Shown one piece after another: positions 1 to 9,300 of a DNA stretch of 64,000 bases. Source of the stretch: Colletes latitarsis. Its lineage: Eukaryota > Arthropoda > Insecta > Hymenoptera > Colletidae. A program made the position numbers and the translations under genes. The first letter of the stretch is position 1. The number at the start of each line of letters is the position of its first letter. The DNA lies in NCBI RefSeq assembly GCF_051014445.1, contig NW_027488365.1, forward strand, positions 5,394,001-5,458,000, given 5' to 3'. The notes below the pieces were generated by a model. That model was not told the origin of the DNA. It worked only from the letters and a program-made list of their open reading frames with translations, and did no database searches.

Positions 1-326
1 GGATAGGTCTGGGATTTGCCCTCATCAGACTGATACTTTCGCATTCTTCACATACTTGTTGAACGGATCCTGGGTTTTTTCTGGTTTGGATCACGTAGTA
101 ATGTGGTACCACACTGAAACAGTCGATTAAACCTGGTTTCGATCAGTATTTTAGAGGATAACGCAAGATAAGTCTGGGATAGGTCTGGGATTTGACCTCA
201 TCAGACTCATACTTTCGCGTTTTTCACATACTTGTTGAACGGATCCTGGGTTTTTTCTGGTTTGGATCACGTAGTAATGTGGTACCACACTGAAACAGTT
301 GATTAAACCTGGCCTCGATCAATATT

Positions 327-540
327 TTAGAGGATAACGCATGTTAGGTCTAGGTTAGCCCTGGGATTATCACTCATCAGACTCATAGTTTCGCATTCTT
401 CACATACTTGTTGACCGGATCCTGGGTTTTTTCTGGTTTGGTTCACGTAGTAATGTGGTACCACACTGAAACATTCAATTAAACCTGATCTTGATAAATA
501 TTTGAGAGGATAGCGCATGTTAGGTTTGGGTTAAGTCTAG
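327..540. repeat. Marker monomer junction with the GATCTTGATAAATATTTGAGAG variant
   Basis: The stretch AAACCTGATCTTGATAAAT then ATTTGAGAGG then TTAGGTTTGGGTTAAGTC, downstream of a GAAACATTCAATT box, is a rare linked variant set. It recurs at about 5068-5120 and again at 63893-63958, the far end of the window. It marks an older lineage shared by both flanks. Confidence 0.8.
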
Positions 541-627
541 GATTTGCCCTCATCAGGCTCATACTTTCGCATATTTCTCATACTTCATGGCTAGATCCCG
601 GGTTTTTTCTGGTTTGGATCACGTAGT

Positions 628-643
628 AGTGTGGTACCACACT
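628..643. other. 16-bp perfect palindrome at the KpnI box (example)
   Basis: AGTGTGGTACCACACT equals its own reverse complement. The 16-bp form occurs in monomers with GTAGTAGTG before the box; the commoner GTAGTAATG form keeps a 12-bp perfect palindrome, TGTGGTACCACA. It recurs in nearly every class A and class C monomer and is abolished in class B (GAAGTACAAC) and in the GTGGGACC and GTAGGACC sub-variants. Such dyads are candidates for cruciform extrusion or dimeric protein binding; neither is shown here. Confidence 0.9.
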
Positions 644-2643
644 GAAACATTCCATTAAACCTGGTTTGGATCAGTATTTTAGAGGATGACGCATGTTAGG
701 TCTAGGTTAGGTCGGGGATTTTCACTCATCAGACTGATACTTTCGCATTCTACACATACTTGTTGAACGGATCCTGGGTTTTTTCTGGTTTGGATCACGT
801 AGTAGTGTGGTACCACACTGAAACATTCCATTAAACCTGGTTTGAATCAATATTTTAGAGGATAACGCATGTTAGGTCTGGGTTAGGTCCAGGATTTGCC
901 CTCATCAGGCTCATTCTTTCGCATATTTCTCATACTTCATGGCTAGATCCTTTGCTTTTTCTGGATTGTATCACGTAGTAATGAAGTACAACACTGAAAC
1001 AGTCAATTAAACCTGGTTTCCATCAATATCTTACAGGACAACGCAAGTTAGGTCTGGGATAGGTCTGGGATTTTCACTCATCAGACTCATACTTTCGCAT
1101 TCCTCACATACTTGTTGAACGGATCCTGGGTTTTTTCTGGTTTGGATCACGTAGTAGTGTGGTACCACACTGAAACAGTCCATTAAACCTGGTTTGGATC
1201 AATATTTTAGAGGATAACGCATGTTAGGTCTAGGTTAGGTTTGGGATTTTCACTCATCAGACTCATACTTTCGCATTCTTCACATACTTGTTGAACGGAT
1301 CCTGGGTTTTTTCTGGTTTGGATCACGTAGTAATGTAGGACCACACTGAAACAGTCAATTAAACCTGGTTTCGATCAATATTTTAGAGAATAATTCATGC
1401 TAGGTCTAGGTTAGGTCTGGGATTTGCTCTCATCAGGCTCATTCTTTCTCATATTTCTCATACTTGATGGCTAGATCCTGGGCTTTTTCTGGATTGCATC
1501 ACGTAGTAATGAAGTACAACACTGAAACAGTCAATTAAACCTGGTTTCCATCAATATCGTAGAGGACAACGCAAGTTAGGTCTGGGATAGGTCTGGGATT
1601 TTCACTCATCAGACTCATACTTTCGCATTCCTCACATACTTGTTGAACGGATCCTGGGTTTTTTCTGGTTTGGATCACGTAGTAATGTGGTACCACACTG
1701 AAACAGTCGATTAAACCAGGTTTCGATCAATATTTTAGATGATAACGCAAGTTATGTCTGGGATAGGTCTGGGATTTGCCCTCATCAGACTGATACTTTC
1801 GCATTCTTCACATACTTGTTGAACGGATCCTGGGTTTTTTCTGGTTTGGATCACGTAGTAATGTGGTACCACACTGAAACAGTCGATTAAACCTGGTTTC
1901 GATCAGTATTTTAGAGGATAACGCAAGATAAGTCTGGGATAGGTCTGGGATTTGACCTCATCAGACTCATACTTTCGCGTTTTTCACATACTTGTTGAAC
2001 AGATCCTGGGTTTTTTCTGGTTTGGATCACGTAGTAGTGTGGTACCACACTGAAACAGTCCATTAAACCTGCTTGCGATCAATATTTTAGAGGCTAACGC
2101 ATGTTAGGTCTGGGTTAGGTCTGGGATTTGCTCTCATCAGGCTCATTCTTTCGCATATTTCTCATACTTGATGGCTAGATCCTGGGCTTTTTCTGGATTG
2201 CATCACGTAGTAATGTAGTACCACACTGAAACAGTCAATGAAACCTGGTTTCCATCAATATTTTAGAGGACAACGCAAGTTAGGTCTAGGTAAGGCCTGA
2301 GATTTTCACTGATCAGACTCATACTTTCGCATCCTTCACATACTTGTTGAACGGATCCTGGGTTTTTTCTGGTTTGGATCACGTAGTAATGTGGTACCTC
2401 ACTGAAACGGTCAATTAAACCTGGTTTCGATCAATATTTTAGAGGATAACGCAAGTTAGGTCTGGGATAGGTCTGGGATTTGCCCTCATCAGGCTCATAC
2501 TTTCGCGTTTTTCACATACTTGTTGAACAGATCATGGGTTTTTTCTGGTTTGGGTCACGTAGTACTGTGATACCACACTGAAACAGTCGATTAAACCTGG
2601 TTTCGATCAATATTTTAGAGGATAACGCATGTTAGGTCTAGGG

Positions 2644-2819
2644 TAGCCCTGGGATTTTCACTCATCAGACTCATACTTTCGCATTCTTCACATACTTGTT
2701 GAACTGATCCTGGGTTTTTTCTGGTTTGGATTACGTAGTAATGTGGTACCACACTGAAACAGTCGATTAAACCTGGTTTCGATCAATATTTTAGAGGATA
2801 ACGCATGTTAGGTCTAGGT
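2644..2819. repeat. Representative class A monomer (BamHI/KpnI type)
   Basis: This 176-bp unit shows the class A signature: TTTCGCATTCTTCACATAC, a GATCCTGGG box after TTGAAC, a run of six T, CTGGTTTGGAT, and the palindrome TGTGGTACCACA at 2742-2753 followed by CACTGAAACAGTCGATTAAACC. In most class A monomers the box before the T-run is GGATCC; here it is TGATCC. Class A is the commonest type and makes up most of the 18-monomer unit. Sub-variants include GTAGTAGTG for GTAATG, GTGGGACC or GTAGGACC for GTGGTACC, CACACTTCACATACTCG for the TTCACATACTTG box, and GGTTATTTTCTGG, which adds 1 bp. Confidence 0.9.
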
Positions 2820-2983
2820 TAGCCCTGGGATTTTCACTCATCAGACTCATACTTTCGCATTCTTCTCATACTTGTTAAACTGATCCTGGGTTTTTTCTGG
2901 TTTGGATCACGTAGTAATGTGGTACCACACTAAAACAGTCGATTAAACCTGGTTTCGATCAATATTTTTGAGGATAACGCATG

Positions 2984-3005
2984 TTAGGTCTAGGTTAGGT
3001 CTGGG
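2984..3005. repeat. 11-bp tandem subrepeat inside the monomer (example)
   Basis: TTAGGTCTAGG at 2984-2994 is followed directly by TTAGGTCTGGG at 2995-3005, two 11-bp copies with one mismatch. The pair, with variants such as TTAGGTCTGGG then ATAGGTCTGGG, or TTAGGTCTAGG then TTAGCCCTGGG, occurs in essentially every monomer. It suggests that part of the 176-bp unit arose by local duplication of a short G-rich word. Confidence 0.85.
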
Positions 3006-3156
3006 ATTTTCACTCATCAGACTCATACCTTCGCATTCTTCACATACTTGTTGAACGGATCCTGGGTTTTTTCTGGTTTGGATCACGTAGTAATGTGGTA
3101 CCACACTGAAACAGTCAATTAAACCTGGTTTTGATGAATATTTTAGAGAATAATTC

Positions 3157-3177
3157 ATGTTAGGCCAGACCTAACAT
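3157..3177. repeat. Inverted-repeat insertion (hairpin, arms 8 bp)
   Basis: ATGTTAGG, a CCAGA loop, then CCTAACAT. The right part (CCAGACCTAACAT) is the exact reverse complement of ATGTTAGGTCTGG, the normal forward sequence at this point of the monomer, so a 13-bp piece appears in inverted orientation. The distance between flanking box positions grows from 176 to 185 bp. Elsewhere the array is strictly one orientation; only 5632-5652 shows the same structure. Confidence 0.85.
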
Positions 3178-4060
3178 GGTTAGGTCTAGGATTTGCCCTC
3201 ATCAGGCTCATACTTTCGCATTTTTCACATACTTGTTGAACAGATCCTGGGCTTTTTCTGGATTGCATCACGTAGTAATGAAGTACAACACTGAAACACT
3301 CAATTAAACCTGGTTTCCATCAATATTATTGAGGATAACGCATGTTAGGTCTAGGTTAGGCCTGGGATTTTCACTCATCAGACTCATACTTTCGCATTCT
3401 TCACATACTTGTTGAACGGATCCTGGGTTTTTTCTGGTTTGGATCACGTAGTAGTGTGGTACCACACTGAAACATTCCATTAAACCTGGTTTGAATCAAT
3501 ATTTTAGAGGATAACGCATGTTAGGTCTGGGTTAGGTCCAGGATTTGCCCTCATCAGGCTCATTCTTTCGCATATTTCTCATAGTTCATGGCTAGATCCT
3601 TTGCTTTTTCTGGATTGTATCACGTAGTAATGAAGTACAACACTGAAACAGTCAATTAAACCTGGTTTCCATCAATATCTTAGAGGACAACGCAAGTTAG
3701 GTCTGGGATAGGTCTGGGATTTTCACTCATCAGACTCATACTTTCGCATTCCTCACATACTTGTTGAACGGATCCGGGGTTTTTTCTGGTTTGGATCACG
3801 TAGTAGTGTGGTACCACACTGAAACAGTCCATTAAACCTGGTTTGGATCAATATTTTAGAGGATAACGCATGTTAGGTCTAGGTTAGGTTTGGGATTTTC
3901 ACTCATCAGACTCATACTTTCGCATTCTTCACATACTTGTTGAACGGATCCTGGGTTTTTTCTGGTTTGGATCACGTAGTAATGTAGGACCACACTGAAA
4001 CAGTCAATTAAACCTGGTTTCGATCAATATTTTAGAGAATAATTCATGCTAGGTCTAGGT

Positions 4061-4236
4061 TAGGTCTGGGATTTGCTCTCATCAGGCTCATTCTTTCGCA
4101 TATTTCTCATACTTGATGGCTAGATCCTGGGCTTTTTCTGGATTGCATCACGTAGTAATGAAGTACAACACTGAAACAGTCAATTAAACCTGGTTTCCAT
4201 CAATATCTTAGAGGACAACGCAAGTTAGGTCTAGGT
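4061..4236. repeat. Representative class B monomer (no BamHI or KpnI site)
   Basis: Class B differs from class A over the middle of the monomer: GCATATTTCTCATACTTGATGG (or TTCATGG) then CTAGATCCTGGG, CTTTTTCTGGATTGCATCACG, and ATGAAGTACAACACTG where class A has ATGTGGTACCACACTG. The BamHI site and the KpnI palindrome are therefore both absent. The downstream part is typically TTTCCATCAATATCTTAGAGGACAACGCAAG rather than TTTCGATCAATATTTTAGAGGATAACGCATG, so the class is linked over most of the unit and is not scattered noise. Class B units are interspersed singly or in pairs among class A across the whole window. Hybrids such as GATGGCTAGATCC joined to GTGGTACCACAC (6793-6850) show exchange between classes. 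Confidence 0.88.
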
Positions 4237-5631
4237 TAGGCCTGGGATTTTCATTTATCAGACTCATACTTTCGCATCCTTCACATACTTGTTGAACGGA
4301 TCCTGGGTTTTTTCTGGTTTGGATCACGTAGTAATGTGGTACCTCACTGAAACGGTCAATTAAACCTGGTTTCGATCAATATTTTAGAGGATAACGCAAG
4401 TTAGGTCTGGGATAGATCTGGGATTTGCCCTCATCAGGCTCATACTTTCGCATTCTTCTCATACTTGTTAAACTGATCCTGGGTTTTTTCTGGTTTGGAT
4501 CACGTAGTAATGTGGTACCACACTAAAACAGTCGATTAAACCTGGTTTCGATCAATATTTTTGAGGATAACGCATGTTAGGTCTAGGTTAGGTCTGGGAT
4601 TTTCACTCATCAGACTCATACTTTCGCATTCTTCACATACTTGTTGAACGGATCCTGGGCTATTTCTGGATTGGATCACGTAGTAATGTGGTACCACACT
4701 GAAACAGTCAATTAAACCTGGTTTTGATGAATATTTTAGAGAATAACGCATGTTAGGTCTAGGTTAGGTCTGGGATTTTCACTCATCAGACTCATACCTT
4801 CGCATTCTTCACATACTTGTTGAACGGATCCTGGGCTATTTCTGGATTGGATCACGTAGTAATGTGGTACCACACTGAAACAGTCAATTAAACCTGGTTT
4901 TGATCAATATTTTAGAGAATAACGCATGTTAGGTCTAGGTTAGCCCTGGGATTATCACTCATCAGACTCATACTTTCGCATTCTTCACATACTTGTTGAA
5001 CGGATCCTGGGTTTTTTCTGGTTTGGTTCACGTTGTAATGTGGTACCACACTGAAACATTCAATTAAACCTGATCTTGATAAATATTTGAGAGGATAACG
5101 CATGTTAGGTTTGGGTTAAGTCTAGGATTTGCCTTAATCAGGCTCATACTTTCGCATATTTCTCATACTTGATGGCTAGATCCTGGGCTGTTTCTGGATT
5201 GTATCACGTAGTAATGTGGTACCACGCTGAAACAGTCGATTAAACCTGGTTTCGATCAATATTTTTGAGGATAACGCATATTAGGTCTAGGTTAGGCCGG
5301 GGATTTTCACTCATCAGACTCATACTTTCGCATTCTTCACATACTTGTTGAACGGATCCTGGGTTTTTACTGGTTTGGATCACGTAGTAATGTGGTACCA
5401 CACTGGAACATTCAATTAAACCTGGTCTTGATAAATATTTTAGAGGATAACGCATGTTAGGTCTGGGTTAGGTCTAGGATTTGCCCTCATCAGGCTCATA
5501 CTTTCGCATATTTCTCATACTTCATGGCTGGATCCTGGGCTATTTCTGGATTGGATCACGTAGTAATGTGGTACCACACTGAAACAGTCAATTAAACCTT
5601 TGGTTTTGATGAATATTTTAGAGAATAATTC

Positions 5632-5652
5632 ATGTTAGGCCAGACCTAACAT
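5632..5652. repeat. Second copy of the inverted-repeat insertion, with extra duplication
   Basis: The same 21-bp hairpin as at 3157, again after AGAGAATAATTC and followed by GGTTAG. Here the GAGGATAACGCATGTTAGG region is then repeated, and a 2-bp insertion lies upstream (AAACCTTTGG), so the monomer is 39 bp too long (215 bp between the marker boxes). The shared flanks (TTTTGATGAATATTTTAGAG) show that the two sites descend from one event. Confidence 0.85.
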
Positions 5653-6399
5653 GGTTAGAGGATAACGCATGTTAGGTCTGGGTTAGGTCTAGGATTTGCC
5701 CTCATCAGGCTCATACTTTCGCGTTTTTCACATACTTGTTGAACAGATCCTGGGCTTTTTCTGGATTGCATCACGTAGTAATGAAGTACAACACTGAAAC
5801 ACTCAATTAAACCTGGTTTCCATCAATATTATTGAGGATAACGCATGTTAGGTCTAGGTTAGGCCTGGGATTTTCACTCATCAGACTCATACTTTCGCAT
5901 TCTTCACATACTTGTTGAACGGATCCTGGGCTATTTCTGGATTGGATCACGTAGTAATGTGGTACCACACTGAAACAGTCATTTAAACCTGGTTTTGATC
6001 AATATTTTAGAGAATAACGCATGTTAGGTCTAGGTTAGGTCTGGGATTTTCACTCATCAGACTCATACCTTCGCATTCTTCACATACTTGTTGAACGGAT
6101 CCTGGGCTATTTCTGGATTGGATCACGTAGTAATGTGGTACCACACTGAAACAGTCAATTAAACCTGGGTTTCATCAATATTTTAGAGAATAACGCATGT
6201 TAGGTCTAGGTTAGGTCTGGGATTTGCCCTCATCAGACTCATACTTTCGCACACTTCACATACTCGTTGAACAGATTCTGGGTTTTTTCTGGTTTGGATC
6301 ACGTAGTAATGTGGTACCACACTGAAACAGTCGATTAAACCTGGTTTCGATCAGTATTTTAGAGGATAACGCAAGTTATGTCTGGGATAGGTCTGGGAT

Positions 6400-9300
6400 T
6401 TGCCCTCATCAGACTGATACTTTCGCATTCTTCGTATACTTGTTGAACTGATCCTGGGTTTTTTCTGGTTTGGATCACGTAGGAATGTGGTACCACACTG
6501 AAGCAGTCGATTAAACCTGGTTTCGATCAATATTTTAGATGATAACGCAAGTTATGTCTGGGATAGGTCTGGGATTTGCCCTCATCAGACTGATACTTTC
6601 GCATTCTTCGCATACTTGTTGAACAGATCCTGGGTTTTTTCTGGTTTGGATCAGGTAGTAGTGTGGTACCACACTGAAACAGTCCATTAAACCTGCTTGC
6701 GATCAATATTTTAGAGGATAACGCATGTTAGGTCTGGGTTAGGTCTAGGATTTGCCCTCATCAGGCTCATTCTTTCGCATATTTCTCAAACATGATGGCT
6801 AGATCCTGGGCTTTTTCTGGATTGCATCACGTAGTAATGTGGTACCACACTGAAACATTCAATTAAACCTGGTCTTGATAAATATTTTAGAGGATAACGC
6901 ATGTTAGGTCTGGGTTAGGTCTAGGATTTGCCCTCATCAGGCTCATACTTTCGCATATTTCTCATACTTCATGGCTAGATCCTTTGCTTTTTCTGGATTG
7001 TATCACGTAGTAATGAAGTACAACACTGAAACAGTCAATTAAACCTGGTTTCCATCAATATCTTAGAGGACAACGCAAGTTAGGTCTGGGATAGGTCTTG
7101 GACTTGCCCTCACCAGGCTCATACTTTCGCGTTTTTCACATACTTGTTGAACAGATCCTGGGTTTTTTCTGGTTTGGATCACGTAGTAGTGTGGTACCAC
7201 ACTGAAACAGTCCATTAAACCTGGTTTGGATCAATATTTTAGAGGATAACGCATGTTAGGTCTAGGTTAGGTCTGGGATTTTCACTCATCAGACTCATAC
7301 TTTCGCATTCTTCACATACTGGTTGAACGGATCCTGGGTTTTTTCTGGTTTGGATCACGTAGTAATGTGGGTCCACACTGAAACAATCAATTAAACCTGG
7401 TCTTGATAAATATTTTAGAGGATAACGCATGTTAGGTCTGGGATAGGTCTGGGATTTGCCCTCATCAGACTCATACTTTCGCACACTTCACATACTCGTT
7501 GAACAGATTCTGGGTTTTTTCTGGTTTGGATCACGTAGTAATGTGGTACCACACTGAAGCAGTCGATTAAACCTGGTTTCGATCAATATTTTAGAGGATA
7601 ACGCATGTTAGGTCTAGGTTAGGCCTGGGATTTTCACTCATCAGGCTCATACTTTCGCATTCTTCACATACTTGTTGAGCGGATCCTGGGTTTTTTCTGG
7701 TTTGGATCACGTAGTAATGTGGTACCACACTGAAACAGTCGATTAAACCTGGTTTCGATCAGTATTTTAGAGGATAACGCAAGATAAGTCTGGGATAGGT
7801 CTGGGATTTGACCTCATCAGACTCATACTTTCGCGTTTTTCACATACTTGTTGAACAGATCCTGGGTTTTTTCTGGTTTGGATCACGTAGTAGTGTGGTA
7901 CCACACTGAAACAGTCCATTAAACCTGGTTTCGATCAATATTTTAGAGAATAATTCATGTTAGGTCTAGGTTAGGTGTGGGATTTGCTCTCATCAGGCTC
8001 ATTCTTTCGCATATTTCTCATACTTGATGGCTAGATCCTGGGCTTTTTCTGGATTGCATCACGTAGTAATGAAGTACAACACTGAAACAGTCAATTAAAC
8101 CTGGTTTCCATCAATATCTTAGAGGACAACGCAAGTTAGGTCTGGGACAGGTCTGGGATTTTCACTCATCAGACTCATACTTTCGCATTCCTCACATACT
8201 TGTTGAACTGATCCTGGGTTTTTTCTGGTTTGGATCACGTAGGAATGTGGTACCACACTGAAACAGTCGATTAAACCTGGTTTCGATCAATATTTTAGAG
8301 GATAACGCAAGTTAGGTCTGGGATAGGTCTGGGATTTGACCTCATCAGACTCATACTTTCGCACACTTCACATACCCGTTGAACAGATCCTGGGTTATTT
8401 TCTGGTTTGGATCACATAGTAATGTGGTACCACACTGAAACAGTCGATTAAACCAGGTTTCGATCAATATTTCAGAGTATAACTCATGTTAGGTCTAGGT
8501 TAGGCCTGGGATTTTCATTTATCAGACTCATACTTTCGCATTCTTCACATACTTGTTCAACTGATCCTGGGTTTTTTCTGGTTTGGATCACGTAGGAATG
8601 TGGTACCACACTGAAACAGTCGATTAAACCTGGTTTCGATCAATATTTTAGATGATAACGCAAGTTATGTCTGGGATAGGTCTGGGATTTGCCCTCATCA
8701 GACTGATACTTTCGCATTCTTCACATACTTGATGAACGGATCCTGGGTTTTTTCTGGTTTGGATCACGTAGTAATGTGGTACCACACTGAAACAGTCGAT
8801 TAAACCTGGTTTCGATCAGTATTTTAGAGGAGAACGCAAGATAAGTCTGGGATAGGTCTGGGATTTGCCCTCACCAGGCTCATACTTTCGCGTTTTTCAC
8901 ATACTTGTTGTACAGATCCTGGGTTTTTTCTGGTTTGGATCACGTAGTAGTGTGGTACCACACTGAAACAGTCCATTAAACCTGGTTTTGATCAATATTT
9001 TAGAGGATAACGCATGTTAGGTCTACGTTAGGTCTGGGATTTTCACTCATCAGACTCATACTTTCGCATTCTTCACATACTTGTTGAACGGATCGTGGGT
9101 TTTTTCTGGTTTGGATCACGTAGTAATGTGGGTCCACACTGAAACAGTCGATTAAACCTGGTTTCGATCAATATTTTAGATGATAACGCAAGTTATGTCT
9201 GGGATAGGTCTGGGATTTGCCCTCATCAGACTGATACTTTCGCATTCTTCGCATACTTGTTGAACAGATCCTGGGTTTTTTCTGGTTTGGATCACGTAGT

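Larger units (their letters stand above)
1..6400. repeat. Left diverged satellite block, mixed A/B monomers
   Basis: About 36 monomers with no single higher-order period. Classes A and B alternate irregularly and carry many private variants. Two local duplications can be traced: 1-236 against 1761-1996 (offset 1760 bp, exactly 10 monomers) and about 780-1575 against 3429-4224 (offset 2649 bp, 15 monomers plus the 9-bp insertion at 3157). Nothing other than satellite is present. Confidence 0.85.

Noticed and set aside
72..80. T6 tract after CCTGGG as a transcription terminator
   Set aside because: It recurs in nearly every class A monomer with no stem ahead of it and no gene to terminate.
141..160. 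RNA polymerase III B-box in GGTTTCGATCAAT
   Set aside because: It resembles GGTTCGANTCC but has an extra T and lacks the final CC; there is no A-box at a suitable distance and no tRNA fold.
2984..3005. Interstitial telomere array
   Set aside because: TTAGG words are interrupted by TCT/TCTG and occur twice per 176-bp monomer, not as a continuous hexamer or pentamer array.
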